This document shows, piece by piece, positions 1 to 9,122 of a DNA stretch of 64,000 nucleotides (the stretch's first letter is position 1; each line of letters opens with the position of its first letter). Made by a program: the position numbers and the translations under genes. Origin of the DNA: Streptomyces sp. NBC_00539 (GTDB lineage: Bacteria > Actinomycetota > Actinomycetes > Streptomycetales > Streptomycetaceae); NCBI RefSeq assembly GCF_036346105.1, contig NZ_CP107811.1:7004337-7068336 (forward strand), read 5' to 3'. The notes below the pieces were generated by a model, which made no database searches, was not told where the DNA came from, and was given only the letters and a program-made list of their open reading frames with translations.

Positions 1-1
1 C

Positions 2-1078
2 GAGATGCACGACCTGGTGGGGCACCGGCTCAGCCTCATCTCGCTGCACGCCGGCGGCCTGGAACTCGCCCTCGGCGAGGCCGATCCGGGGCTGCGGGAG
101 GAGGCGCTCCTGGTACGGCGCACCACCCGGGACGCGATGCGCGAACTGCGGCAGGCTCTAGGGGTGCTCGGCCCGCTGGGCCGGGACACCGGGCCGGACG
201 CGCTGACCGACGCCACCGGCACCCGGGCCGACGTCGAGGCGCTGGTCGCGGAGTCCCGGGGTGGCGGGATCGCCGTGCGCCTGGAGTGGAGCGGCCCCGA
301 TCTCGACGCGCGGCCTGCGCCGGTACGGCGGGCGGTGCACCGGGTGGTGCGCGAGGCGCTGACGAACGTGCACCGGTACGCGCCGGGCTCCCCCGTGCTC
401 GTGCGGGTCGAGCATGAGGACCGGATGGTGCGTCTGACCGTCCGCAACGGCGCGTCGGCCGCCCGTGCCGGGACACCGGCACCGGATGGTGTCGGGACCG
501 GGCGCGGCCTGCCGGGCCTGCGCGAGCGGGTCGAGCTGCTCGGCGGCGTCTTCGAGGCGGGTGCGCTGCCGTCCGGCGGGTTCGGCGTGTCGGCGGCCGT
601 CCCGGCGGAGCCGGACGACGCCGTCGTGCGCGATCCGTTCGCCCCCGGCGCGGAGGCCTCCCCGCCGGAGGCGTTCGACACCGCCGCAGGGACCCTAGCG
701 CACGCTCCTCGGACCGTCAGGGCCTTGGCGTCCGGTCTGGGGGCCGTGGCGCTGTGGGTGCTGATGGCGCTCTCGATCAGCCTGGTGTACGGCCAGCCGA
801 GGGGCGTCGTCCAGCCGCCGAAGCCCCGCCTCGGCATGAGCTACGAGGAGTTGAAGGGGGTCTTCGACAATCCGGCCGTACGTGCCGCGGCCACTGGACA
901 CGAACCACCGCGCCCCGTCGCCGCGACGGGGTGCGTGTACCCGCCCGCGGGAACCGGCCCCCGCCCCGGTGCCTTCGCCGTCACCCGCTACTGCTTCGAC
1001 GCCTCGCAGCGCCTCATCTCCATCGACCGTTTCACCGTCGCGTCCGTACGGGACGCACCGCCCTGGGAGACCAAGTGA
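2..1078 (+). CDS. Sensor histidine kinase (5' partial)
   Basis: This is the 3' part of a histidine kinase of the HisKA_3 (NarL/DesK-like) class. The frame is open to the window edge, so the sensor part lies outside. The phospho-acceptor helix is at the extreme left (HDLVGHRLSL). The ATP-binding N-box follows at about residues 115-130 (REALTNVHRYAPG) and the G-box at about 160-180 (GTGRGLPGLRERVELLGG). Unusually, a membrane segment (about residues 235-255, ALWVLMALSIS) and a tail of roughly 90 residues with two cysteines follow the catalytic domain. The stop overlaps the GTG start of the response regulator (GTGA), so the two are translationally coupled and form a two-component pair. Control of the downstream ABC exporter is inferred from position only. 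Confidence 0.9.
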   Translation, partial: EMHDLVGHRLSLISLHAGGLELALGEADPGLREEALLVRRTTRDAMRELRQALGVLGPLGRDTGPDALTDATGTRADVEALVAESRGGGIAVRLEWSGPDLDARPAPVRRAVHRVVREALTNVHRYAPGSPVLVRVEHEDRMVRLTVRNGASAARAGTPAPDGVGTGRGLPGLRERVELLGGVFEAGALPSGGFGVSAAVPAEPDDAVVRDPFAPGAEASPPEAFDTAAGTLAHAPRTVRALASGLGAVALWVLMALSISLVYGQPRGVVQPPKPRLGMSYEELKGVFDNPAVRAAATGHEPPRPVAATGCVYPPAGTGPRPGAFAVTRYCFDASQRLISIDRFTVASVRDAPPWETK

Positions 1079-1749
1079 ACCAGCCCACCGAGCCGATCCG
1101 CGTCCTGCTCGCCGACGACGAGGCGATGATCCGGCACGGGGTCCGGCTGATCCTGCGCCATGCCGAGGGCATCGAGGTGGTGGCAGAGGCCGCCGACGGC
1201 CACGCGGCGGTCGTGGAGGCGGCCGCGCACCGACCGGACGTGGCTCTGGTAGACATCCGGATGCCGGTGTGCGACGGGCTGGCCGCGATCGCGCCGCTGC
1301 TCGCCCTCGACCCCGCGCCCCGCGTGGTGATGCTGACGACCTTCGGTGACGACGACAACGTGCTGCGGGCACTGCGGGAGGGAGCCGCCGGGTTCTTGCT
1401 GAAGGACGAAGGACCGCAGGAGCTGATCAGCGCCGTCCGATCGGCCGCAGCCGGGGACGCCGTGCTCTCGCCGGGCGTGACCGGGACGGTCATCTCCCGG
1501 ATGCTGCGCTCCGAGCCCGTGCAGGACGCCGAGGCCGAGCGGGACGAGCGGATCGGCCGGCTCACCACCCGGGAGCGGGAGGTCTTGGCGATGCTCGGGC
1601 AGGGGTTGTCGAACCAGGACGTCGCGCAGCGGCTCGGCATCGGGATCGGCACGGTGAAGACCCATGTGGGGGCCATCTTGGACAAGACCGGTTCGGCGAG
1701 CCGGGTCCAGGCCGCGCTGCTGGCGCACCGGGCCGGTCTGGCTTCCTGA
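1075..1749 (+). CDS. LuxR/NarL-family response regulator
   Basis: A 224-aa response regulator that should receive phosphate from the kinase just upstream and bind DNA. The receiver domain has the acidic pair (LLADDEA), the phospho-acceptor Asp near residue 60 (VALVDIRMP), a Thr switch (MLTTFGD) and the conserved Lys (GFLLKDE). The C-terminal LuxR HTH spans about residues 160-222 (LTTREREVLAMLGQGLSNQD, IGTVKTHV). The GTG start is chosen because it overlaps the kinase stop in GTGA and gives the receiver a normal N-terminus (NQPTEPIRVLLADDE). Longer in-frame extensions would lie inside the kinase gene. About 240 bases without a convincing gene separate it from the ABC transporter. Confidence 0.93.
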   Translation: MNQPTEPIRVLLADDEAMIRHGVRLILRHAEGIEVVAEAADGHAAVVEAAAHRPDVALVDIRMPVCDGLAAIAPLLALDPAPRVVMLTTFGDDDNVLRALREGAAGFLLKDEGPQELISAVRSAAAGDAVLSPGVTGTVISRMLRSEPVQDAEAERDERIGRLTTREREVLAMLGQGLSNQDVAQRLGIGIGTVKTHVGAILDKTGSASRVQAALLAHRAGLAS

Positions 1750-1991
1750 CGCGGTCGCGCAGGCCGGCAGCCCGCCCGCCGCGCCTCTGCCCCGGGGCGG
1801 AGTTCCCCGGCCGGGTCCCAGACCTTCGGCAGAGCTGAGGCGGCGCCGGCCGGTCCTTCGGCAGAGGCCGACTGCCGTCCGCAGGACGATGTCTGCGCAG
1901 TTCAGGGCCGTGAGGATGGAGGCGTCCCCGGCTCGCGGCGCTCGTCGCGGGCCGTCGCACGCCATGCCAGGCCACGCCAAGCGGAGTTCCG

Positions 1992-2771
1992 ATGTCCACT
2001 GCCTCCCTCCCCTCCCCCAGCAGCTTTTCCCCGGAGCCGGCCGCACGTGCGTCCGGCCTGACCAAAACGTACGGCAAGGGGGAAACCCGGGTCACCGCGC
2101 TCGACGCGGTGTCCGTGGAGTTCGCGCGGGGCCGGTTCACCGCCGTGATGGGCCCCTCGGGCTCCGGCAAGTCCACGTTGATGCACTGCATGGCCGGCTT
2201 GGACCCGGTCAGCTCGGGATCCGCCCGGATCGGCGGTACCGAACTGTCCGCGCTGAACGACCGACAGCTCACCGAGCTGCGCAGGGAGAAGATCGGCTTC
2301 GTCTTCCAGGGTTTCAACCTGCTGCCCACCTTGACCGCACTGGAGAACATCCTGCTGCCGCTGAGGCTGGCGGGCCGCCGCCCGGAGGAGGCCTGGCTGG
2401 ACACCGTCGTCGCCACCGTGGGGCTGGCGGGCAGGCTCTCGCACCGCCCGTCCGAGCTCTCCGGCGGCCAGCAGCAGCGGGTCGCGGTGGCCCGTGCACT
2501 GCTGCCCCGCCCGGAGATCGTCTTCGCTGACGAGCCCACCGGCAACCTCGACTCCCGGTCCGGGGCGGAGGTGCTGGGCTTCCTGCGCGACTCGGCGCGG
2601 GAACTGGGCCAGACCGTGGTGATGGTGACGCACGACCCGGTGGCGGCGGCCCATGCGGACCGGGTGGTCTTCCTCGCGGACGGCCGGCTCGTGGACGAGC
2701 TGCGTGACCCCACCGCCGACGCCGTGCTCGACCGGATGCTCGCGTTCGAAGCCCAGGGCCGCACCGCCTGA
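1992..2771 (+). CDS. ABC transporter ATP-binding protein (MacB/LolD type)
   Basis: ATPase subunit of a type VII (MacB/FtsX-like) ABC exporter, 259 aa, the usual length. Walker A is GPSGSGKST near residue 53, the Q-loop is VFQGFNLLP, the signature is LSGGQQQRVA, Walker B is EIVFADEP followed by TGNLDSRSG, and the switch His is in VMVTHDP. It pairs with the large permease 56 bases downstream, which carries the membrane domains. The TGNLD motif after Walker B is typical of the LolD/MacB/SalX branch, whose members act by mechanotransmission on lipids, peptides or drugs rather than by import. The substrate cannot be read from sequence. Control by the adjacent two-component system is a common Streptomyces arrangement and is inferred. 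Confidence 0.93.
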   Translation: MSTASLPSPSSFSPEPAARASGLTKTYGKGETRVTALDAVSVEFARGRFTAVMGPSGSGKSTLMHCMAGLDPVSSGSARIGGTELSALNDRQLTELRREKIGFVFQGFNLLPTLTALENILLPLRLAGRRPEEAWLDTVVATVGLAGRLSHRPSELSGGQQQRVAVARALLPRPEIVFADEPTGNLDSRSGAEVLGFLRDSARELGQTVVMVTHDPVAAAHADRVVFLADGRLVDELRDPTADAVLDRMLAFEAQGRTA

Positions 2772-2827
2772 CGCGTTCCCCGCTCGTCACCGACCTCCCG
2801 CACCCCCGCACTCCCGGAAAGCCCACC

Positions 2828-5395
2828 ATGCTGCGAACATCCCTGCGCAACGTCCTCGCGCACAAGGCGCGACTGATCATGACCGTGCTCGCGGTCTGCC
2901 TCGGCGTCGCGTTCATCACCGGCTCCCTGGTCTTCGCCGACTCCACCACCGCCGCCTACCGCGCCTCCATGTCACAGGACTACGCGGGCATCGACGTCAG
3001 CGTGACCGCGAAGTCCCGTCCGGGCGCTCAGGAGAACGAGCAGTACGGCGCGCTCGACGAGCTTCTCGTACGCCGGCTGTCCGCCGTTGCCGGTGTGGCC
3101 TCCGTCAGCCCAGCGGCGGACGGTTCGGTCACCCTGGCCGCCAAGGACGGCTCACCGATGCGGGCCACGAGCATGATGGGCCGGTTCGGCGCCGCCTACG
3201 TTCCCGGGCCCGACGGCAAGGACGACCGCCACCCGCTGACCGCCGGGCGCGCCCCCCGCAACAGCGGTGAGGTCGCCCTGGACCGCGGGACCGCGGCCGC
3301 GGCGGGTTACGTCCTCGGCGACACCGTCACCCTCGCCAAGGACGGACCGGTCCTCAGGATGCGCCTGGTGGGCCTGGTGTCCACCGAGGACAGCCGGGTC
3401 AACGCCGGCGGCACGCTGGCGGTCTTCGACAAGGACACGGCGCAGAACCTGTTCGCCGCGCCGGGGCACTACGGGCGCATCGACCTGACCGCCACGGCCG
3501 GCACCAGCCAGTCCTTGCTGTCCCAGCGGGTCACGGCGGTGCTGCCGCCCGACCGCGCCGAGGCCGTGACCGGCGCCGCGCAGGCCGACCAGCAGTCCGT
3601 CTACGTCAACAGCCGGATCCACAGCTACGAACGGCTGCCGGTGCTCTTCGCCGTGGTCTCGCTGTTCATCGGCGCGCTGCTCATCGTCAACACGTTCACC
3701 ATGCTCGTGGCACAGCGCGGCCGGGAGATCGCGCTGCTGCGCGCGATCGGCGCGACCCGCCGGCAGGTGGTCCGCTCGGTCCTCGCCGAGGCCGCCCTGG
3801 TCGGGCTCGCCGCGTCCGTCCTCGGGTTCGTGGCGGGCCTCGGGGTGGCGGTGGTGCTGCCGGGCGTACTGGGCACCTCCGGCGACCTGCTGCCCGACGG
3901 GCCTCTCGTGATCGGACCGGTCACGATCCTCGCCTCGCTGGTCGTGGGCGTCGGCGTCACCGTGCTCGCCGCGTGGCTGCCGTCGCGGCGCGCGGCCCGG
4001 ATCGCTCCCATCGAGGCGATGCGCACGGCCGAGCAGGCGCCGTCCGCCGCGGCGTCCCGCGTCCGCGCCGGCATCGGGCTGGTCCTGGTCGCGCTGGGCG
4101 CGGGGCTGTTGTTGTCGCTCGGCGGCGCCACCAGCGCCACCGACGCGAACCTGCGGAACGCGATGTGCGGCGCCGGCCTCCTCGTGCTCGGTCTGATCAT
4201 GAGCGCCCCGCTGCTCGCCGCCCCGGTGATCCGCTCCCTGGGCCGGTTTACCGGGCGCTTCGGCGTCGCGGGCGACCTCGCCCGCGAGAACACCCTGCGC
4301 GACCCGCGCCGTACCGCGGCCACCGCCGCCACCCTGCTGCTCAGCACGGCTCTGGTCTCCGGCCTCGCGGTCATCGACCGGTCCACCAGCTCGGCCCTCA
4401 ACGCGCAGGCCGCCGCCGGGCTGAGCGCCGACTACGTCATCAGCGCCCGCGACACCACCACGGCCGTCGCCGCCGCCGACGTCCGGCGCGTCGCCGACGT
4501 GTCCGGGGTGCGGACCGCCTCCGCCGTGGCGGACTCCACCATCGACGCCGACGGCCGCGTCAGGACCATCTCCGGGATCGATCCGAAGACCGTCGGCGAG
4601 GTGATGGAGCTGCGCTTCCTCAGCGGTTCCGCCGCAGCCCTGCGCCCGGGCGCCATAGCCGTCTCCCAGACCTTCGCTCGGGACCTGCACGTCACCACTG
4701 GCGGGCGGATCCGAGCGGGCATCGGCCCCGGATCCGGCGACCGCGAGGAGTACTACACCGTCGTCGGCGTCTACCGGGACAACCCCACCGCCCAGGACGC
4801 GATCGGATACCGCGGCGACGTGCAGGGGCGCAGCTTCCTGCCCGACTCCGTGCAGCGCATCCTGGTCCGCACCGCCGACGGCGCGGTGTCGAAGGACCTG
4901 GAGAAGCGTCTACGCGCCGCGGTGAGCGACAGCCCGCTGCTGAAGGTCCAGAGCCGCGCGGAGCTCGTCGAGGAACAGGCCGGCGTCGCCGGCGACCTGA
5001 TGGCCATGGTGTTCGGGCTGCTCGCGATCGGAGTACTGGTCTCCGCACTCGGCATGGTCAACACCCTGGCCATGTCGGTCTCGGAACGCACCCGTGAGAT
5101 CGGCGTCCTGCGGGCCATCGGCATGGACCGCTCCGGTGTCCGCTGGATGATCCTCCTGGAGGCCGTCTGCGTAGCCGCCTTCGGCACCCTGCTCGGGCTG
5201 GCCGGTGGTCTGTTCGGGGCGTGGAAGGTCAGCGGACTGGCCAACGGTGCGATCCCGCAGTACTCCTTCACCGTGCCCTGGGGCACCCTCGCCTGCGTGG
5301 TGCTGCTCTCCCTGGGCGTCGGCGCCGCCGCAGCCGCCCTCCCCGCCCGCCGGGCCGCGGCCCTCAGCCCCCTACGAGCCGTCACGGAGGCCTAG
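2828..5395 (+). CDS. FtsX-like ABC transporter permease
   Basis: An 855-aa permease with two FtsX repeats, the normal actinobacterial architecture. A first membrane helix (LIMTVLAVCLGVAFITGSLVF) is followed by a large extracytoplasmic MacB-like domain, three helices around residues 275-390, a second periplasmic-type domain, and three final helices. Both halves contain the conserved cytoplasmic motif before a helix (REIALLRAIGATRRQV and REIGVLRAIGMDRSGV). It works with the ATPase just upstream. Its stop codon TAG lies inside CCTAGG at 5391-5396. This six-base site is duplicated by the adjacent IS481-type insertion, so the reading frame is undamaged. Confidence 0.93.
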   Translation: MLRTSLRNVLAHKARLIMTVLAVCLGVAFITGSLVFADSTTAAYRASMSQDYAGIDVSVTAKSRPGAQENEQYGALDELLVRRLSAVAGVASVSPAADGSVTLAAKDGSPMRATSMMGRFGAAYVPGPDGKDDRHPLTAGRAPRNSGEVALDRGTAAAAGYVLGDTVTLAKDGPVLRMRLVGLVSTEDSRVNAGGTLAVFDKDTAQNLFAAPGHYGRIDLTATAGTSQSLLSQRVTAVLPPDRAEAVTGAAQADQQSVYVNSRIHSYERLPVLFAVVSLFIGALLIVNTFTMLVAQRGREIALLRAIGATRRQVVRSVLAEAALVGLAASVLGFVAGLGVAVVLPGVLGTSGDLLPDGPLVIGPVTILASLVVGVGVTVLAAWLPSRRAARIAPIEAMRTAEQAPSAAASRVRAGIGLVLVALGAGLLLSLGGATSATDANLRNAMCGAGLLVLGLIMSAPLLAAPVIRSLGRFTGRFGVAGDLARENTLRDPRRTAATAATLLLSTALVSGLAVIDRSTSSALNAQAAAGLSADYVISARDTTTAVAAADVRRVADVSGVRTASAVADSTIDADGRVRTISGIDPKTVGEVMELRFLSGSAAALRPGAIAVSQTFARDLHVTTGGRIRAGIGPGSGDREEYYTVVGVYRDNPTAQDAIGYRGDVQGRSFLPDSVQRILVRTADGAVSKDLEKRLRAAVSDSPLLKVQSRAELVEEQAGVAGDLMAMVFGLLAIGVLVSALGMVNTLAMSVSERTREIGVLRAIGMDRSGVRWMILLEAVCVAAFGTLLGLAGGLFGAWKVSGLANGAIPQYSFTVPWGTLACVVLLSLGVGAAAAALPARRAAALSPLRAVTEA

Positions 5396-5396
5396 G
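5391..5396. repeat. Target-site duplication CCTAGG, left copy
   Basis: CCTAGG here and at 6478-6483 flank the IS481-type element as direct repeats. IS481 is known to use NCTAGN targets and to duplicate six bases. The left copy contains the stop codon of the ABC permease. Confidence 0.85.
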
Positions 5397-6477
5397 TGTA
5401 TTGATCACGAGCGTTGTTGACATTCGGCTGGTCTTGAACATGACGAAGACCTCCGGTGAGGTGGGAGCTGTCTAGGAACTCACCGCACGGAGGCCTTCGT
5501 GTCCCACCGTAATGCCCGGTTGACTGTCTTCGGTAGGCGGCTACTGGTCGAACGTGTCCTCGCCGGGCGTCCGGTCGCCCATGTGGCGGCCGAGATGGGC
5601 ATATCGCGGGCCACCGCCCACAAATGGGTCCGCCGCTGGCGAACGGAAGGCAACGCCGGGCTTCACGATCGCTCCAGCCGCCCCCGCTCGACCCCCCACA
5701 GGACGCCGCCCTCGACCGAGGCCCAAGTCTGTGACCTGCGACGAAGCCGCAAACTCGGCCCCGCACGAATCGGCCCGATCCTCGGCCTGCCCGCCTCGAC
5801 CGTCCACCGGATCCTGACCCGGCACAGCCTGCACCGCCTGGCCTGGCTGGACCGGCCCACCGGAGAGCCGATCAGGCGATACGAGCGTGCCCGGCCCGGC
5901 GAGCTGGTCCATGTCGACATCAAGAAGCTCGGCAACATCCCCCACGGCGGCGGCTGGCGGGCAGTGGGCCGAACTGACGGCGACCACAACCGTCAGGCCA
6001 CCACCACCCAGCGCAAAAACAGTACGCCAGTGATCGGCTACAGCTACGTCCACTCCGCCGTCGACGACCACTCCCGCCTTGCCTACAGCGAAGTCCTCAC
6101 CAACGAACGGCAGGAGACCGCCGCCGGCTTCTGGCAACGGGCTCACGCCTTCTTCACCGCCCACGGCATCACCGTCGAACGCGTCCTGACCGACAACGGC
6201 GCCTGCTACAAGTCGAAACTCTTCACCCAGACCCTGACCGCGGCCGGCATCACCCACAAGAAGATCAGGCCCTACCGGCCCCAGACCAACGGCAAGGTCG
6301 AACGCTTCAACCGCACCCTCCTGGACGAATGGGCCTACCAGCGGCCCTACACCAGTACCAGCGAGCGAACCGCAGCCCTGACAGACTTCCTCCACACCTA
6401 CAACCACCACCGCTGCCACACCGCACTCGACGGACACCCACCCATCACCCGTGTGAACAACGCTGCGAGTCAATACA
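5397..6477 (+). mobile_element. IS481-family insertion sequence, complete
   Basis: A 1081-bp element whose ends are inverted repeats: TGTATTGA...AGCGTTGTT on the left matches the reverse complement of AACGCT...TCAATACA on the right. It is bounded by the direct repeat CCTAGG. It carries one DDE transposase gene reading left to right. Exact tips are set by the duplication and by the TGTA...TACA termini. Because both flanking genes keep their stop codons, the insertion appears neutral and may be recent. Confidence 0.88.
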
Positions 6478-6482
6478 CCTAG
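5499..6482 (+). CDS. IS481-family transposase
   Basis: A 327-aa DDE transposase. The N-terminal half is a winged HTH/homeodomain-like DNA-binding region (VAAEMGISRATAHKWVRRWR). The rve-type catalytic core has Asp in AVDDHSRLAY, Asp in VLTDNGACY and Glu in QTNGKVERFN, giving an intact DDE triad. The gene fills the element. Its last codons run out of the element: the stop TAG at 6480-6482 is contributed by the duplicated CCTAGG target, not by the element. The transposase therefore depends on CTAG-type targets for correct termination. The gene looks functional. Confidence 0.93.
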   Translation: MSHRNARLTVFGRRLLVERVLAGRPVAHVAAEMGISRATAHKWVRRWRTEGNAGLHDRSSRPRSTPHRTPPSTEAQVCDLRRSRKLGPARIGPILGLPASTVHRILTRHSLHRLAWLDRPTGEPIRRYERARPGELVHVDIKKLGNIPHGGGWRAVGRTDGDHNRQATTTQRKNSTPVIGYSYVHSAVDDHSRLAYSEVLTNERQETAAGFWQRAHAFFTAHGITVERVLTDNGACYKSKLFTQTLTAAGITHKKIRPYRPQTNGKVERFNRTLLDEWAYQRPYTSTSERTAALTDFLHTYNHHRCHTALDGHPPITRVNNAASQYT

Positions 6483-7552
6483 GCCGTCTCTTTCGGATCT
6501 TGCCGAGTGGGCTCGCAGACGGAGAGGGCTCCCGCGCTGGCTGCTGATGTGGTTGGCCGCCGGGTTTTCGGGGTGAAGGTGAAGGAGCCGAAGGTGCCCT
6601 TCGCCGCGAAGAACAGCCCGCCGTCGCCGGCGGCGGCCAGCGCGTCCAGGCGCCGACCCGGCAGGGAACACCCCTCTACCGTCCGGCCGTCGGGTCCCAA
6701 CCGCCGGATGCCGCCGTTGGCGTAGGCAGCCGCCACCGCGCCAGGTCGCTCCCGTCGGCCGGATCGAGGAGCACCGCCTCGGACCCGCTGCCGGTCAGCA
6801 CCCCGCCGGCCCACGCGAGAGTTCGTACGGACGCCACCGGCGACTGTGTCGTCCACCGGAGGCTCCCGTCGGCGAGGTCCAGGCCACTCATCGGGGTGTA
6901 GCCGCGCCAACCGCCTATCACCACCGTGTCCGAGTGGACCGCGAGGTTCCCCGTCCACCTCGGTGTCGGGGCGCTCCACAGCGTCGCACCCGTCCGCAGA
7001 TCGATGCAGGACAGCAGGTTCGGTGCTTGCGGCAACCCCAGCACGCGGTCCCCCACGAGGACGATCCCGCGCGGCCAGGTACCGAGCGGGACGTCCCAGC
7101 GCACCGCGCCGTCGGTGCGCTCCAGGCAGACCAGCCGGGTGTGCCGTTCGTGCAGGACGACACAGTCCGGCCCCACGACGAAAGCGGAAGTGCCGCCCCG
7201 CTGGTGCAGTTCGCGCTCCCAGAGCACTGTGGCGATCATTGGGCCATCCCAGCACAGGCGGCCCCCGACGACGGTGTCCCAGGACCGGGATCCGGTCGCG
7301 GCCGCGTTCGTCGAGCACCCCGGGCCGCAGCGCGGCGCCGAGCTGCTCGTCGGTCATCTCGGGCAGGGTGCGCTCGTCGCCGGCGCGGACCCGCGCGGCC
7401 TCGAACGGGTCCGACCCCGGGCCGCTCGGCGTACCGGGGCGGCCCGCGGTGCCGCTCGCGTAGGGCCGAAGCGCAACACCCTGCGAGCGGATGGTTATGA
7501 CCTGACCATCAACGGCATGCACCCCGCCCCATCTGGCCCCGGTAGCGGGCAC
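6479..7552 (-). pseudogene. PQQ-like beta-propeller protein, frameshifted
   Basis: A minus-strand gene encoding PQQ-binding-like propeller repeats, best seen in the segment 6676-7239 (TDGAVRWDVPLGTW, DLRTGATLWSAPTPRW, DLADGSLRWTTQSPV). The N-terminal part lies in another frame until about 7270. A one-base shift there restores a continuous sequence ending TVVGGRLCWDGP and then MIATVLWERELHQ. A second shift near 6725 returns to the first frame (YANGGIRRLGPDGRTVEG). Two compensating indels suggest either decay or sequencing error. No signal peptide is obvious. The stop TAG lies in the CCTAGG at the edge of the IS481-type element, so the gene was convergent with the ABC permease and originally shared its stop palindrome. 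The function of such propellers is usually scaffolding or ligand binding. Confidence 0.6.
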
Positions 7553-7609
7553 CCGAGGTGCCGTGCTGACGCCTTGCGTCGAGTTCGTCGATGGCGCCGA
7601 CGCGTAGTC

Positions 7610-7845
7610 GGAAAAGCCTGTCCTGTGTTTTCTGCGTGCTCGCCGGCCGGGACGTCCTGGTGCGCGCCGTACGGCTGCGCTGGGCTCTGGGAGCTCAGCG
7701 CAGCCGAAATCGTCGCCGAGGCGTCCCGCGGCGAGGCAGAGGAAGGTCCTCTGGTCTGGGCCGCGGGGACGCGCTGCGGCGCCACATCGGCGAGGAGGCC
7801 GCGGCCGACTACCTCTACCGGCTGGCCCTGACCCTGGCGGCCTGA
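7610..7845 (+). pseudogene. Decayed hypothetical fragment
   Basis: No family is recognised. Two frames carry protein-like sequence that join after one shift: LSAAEIVAEASRGEAEEGPL, then DALRRHIGEEAAADYLYRLA ending LTLAA and a stop at 7845. A nine-base-pair hairpin (GCTGCGCTG...CAGCGCAGC, 7674-7704) lies within it. It looks like the 3' end of a lost gene. Confidence 0.25.
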
Positions 7846-8053
7846 CCGCCGAAGCGACACGCGAGAGGAGGCGCCCCCACCAGCAATCGTGATGTGTTGC
7901 AGGTGTAGGTCGCTACGATCTCCAGGACCGGAGGCCCTTTCTCCCGCGCCCTCGCTCTCGCCGGGAGTCCACGAGTCCCGAGCCCCGTTCGCTCCGGCAG
8001 AGCCGTCATCCGGGACCCGACTCGCCCGCGCCATGACCAGAGGGGAGGACCCC

Positions 8054-8776
8054 ATGACCCCCACCCGGCGCCGACGCGGGATCCTGCTGCCGCTGGCCGC
8101 GCTGCTGTTCCCGCCGGAGCCGGGCGGGGCGCGGTCCCCGCACGAGGTGTTGGCGCCGCTGCTGATCGTCCTCACCTTCGTGAGCGGTGTCGTCGACGCG
8201 GTGAGCTACCTCGGGCTCAGGCACGTATTCGTGGCCAACATGACGGGCAACGTCGTCTTCCTCGGCTTCGCGCTGGCCGGGGACCGGTCCCTGTCGGCCC
8301 CCGATTCCCTATTGGCCCTGGGCGCCTTCCTGGCCGGCGCCGCCGCGGCCGGGCGACTGCGGCGCGCCACCGGGGCCGCCCGGATGTTCGCGCCGCTCGT
8401 CGGAGTGCAGACCCTGCTTGTGGGCGGCGCGCTCGCGCTGAGCGCGGCCGGCGGCGGACCTCCGGGCATGATCGCCTTGCTCGCGCTCGGAATGGGGCTC
8501 CAGAACGCCGTCGTGCACCGGCTGTCCATCCCCGATCTGACCACCACCGTCGTCACCAGGGCCCTGACCGGTCTGGCAGCCGACCGGTGGGGGCCGGCGC
8601 CGCTGCGCCGGCTCGTGACGGTCGTGGCCCTGCTGCTCGGAGCCCTCGCCGGCGCGCTGCTGACGCTCCGCCACGGCGCCGCGTGGGCCCTGGCCCTGGC
8701 CGTCGCGCTGCTGGCCTGCGTGGTCCTGGCCAGGGCCCGGGAGAGCGGCGAGAGCGCCGCCGACGGCCCGGGGTGA
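8054..8776 (+). CDS. YoaK family (DUF1275) membrane protein
   Basis: A 240-aa integral membrane protein of the YoaK/DUF1275 family. The diagnostic N-terminal stretch is present (VSGVVDAVSYLGLRHVFVAN followed by MTGNVVFLG), as is the later GLQNAVVHRLSIPDLTTTVV. Six hydrophobic segments are apparent, which fits the family. The ATG at 8054 is chosen because AGGGGAGGA lies five bases upstream; ATG 8033 would add seven residues but lacks as good a site. The role of the family is unknown. The gene stands alone and no operon partner is visible. Confidence 0.9.
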   Translation: MTPTRRRRGILLPLAALLFPPEPGGARSPHEVLAPLLIVLTFVSGVVDAVSYLGLRHVFVANMTGNVVFLGFALAGDRSLSAPDSLLALGAFLAGAAAAGRLRRATGAARMFAPLVGVQTLLVGGALALSAAGGGPPGMIALLALGMGLQNAVVHRLSIPDLTTTVVTRALTGLAADRWGPAPLRRLVTVVALLLGALAGALLTLRHGAAWALALAVALLACVVLARARESGESAADGPG

Positions 8777-8788
8777 GGACTTAAGGCC

Positions 8789-8935
8789 GTGCCACCTGGT
8801 GAAGTCTCGATCGCCCCTCTTGCAGACAATGGCCTGATTGCGGGGCCCTGGGCCGAACGGCAGGTCCGTCACCTGTTTCCGGACCTGACCTCGCGCGTCG
8901 AGCCGGACCGGCAGTTCCTGTCGCCCAGCAGCTGA
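8789..8935 (+). CDS. Possible 48-aa ORF or remnant
   Basis: A short open frame (GTG start, ADNGLIAGPWAERQVRHLFP) lies just after the YoaK gene with AAGG upstream. The codon use looks coding, but no family is recognised and it may be a gene fragment. The rest of 8776-9123 shows nothing definite. Confidence 0.22.
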   Translation: MPPGEVSIAPLADNGLIAGPWAERQVRHLFPDLTSRVEPDRQFLSPSS

Positions 8936-9122
8936 AACCTCCCACCGGCGGGGCGGCGGCCCACGGAGCGGCCGCTGGCCCCGGCCTGCCGTTGCCGGCC
9001 CCGAAGCGGCACTGCGCACCGCGGCCAGCCCTACTTCGAGAGTGCTCCGATGCCGCCGCCTCAAGTCCGTGGGCACCGCTACTATCCGGAATGCCTCACG
9101 GGACGACGAACGGAGTCGGGGA

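Noticed and set aside
1750-1991. A gene between the response regulator and the ABC ATPase
   Set aside because: Frames here are basic low-complexity sequence without a ribosome site; it is more likely leader and promoter DNA for the exporter.
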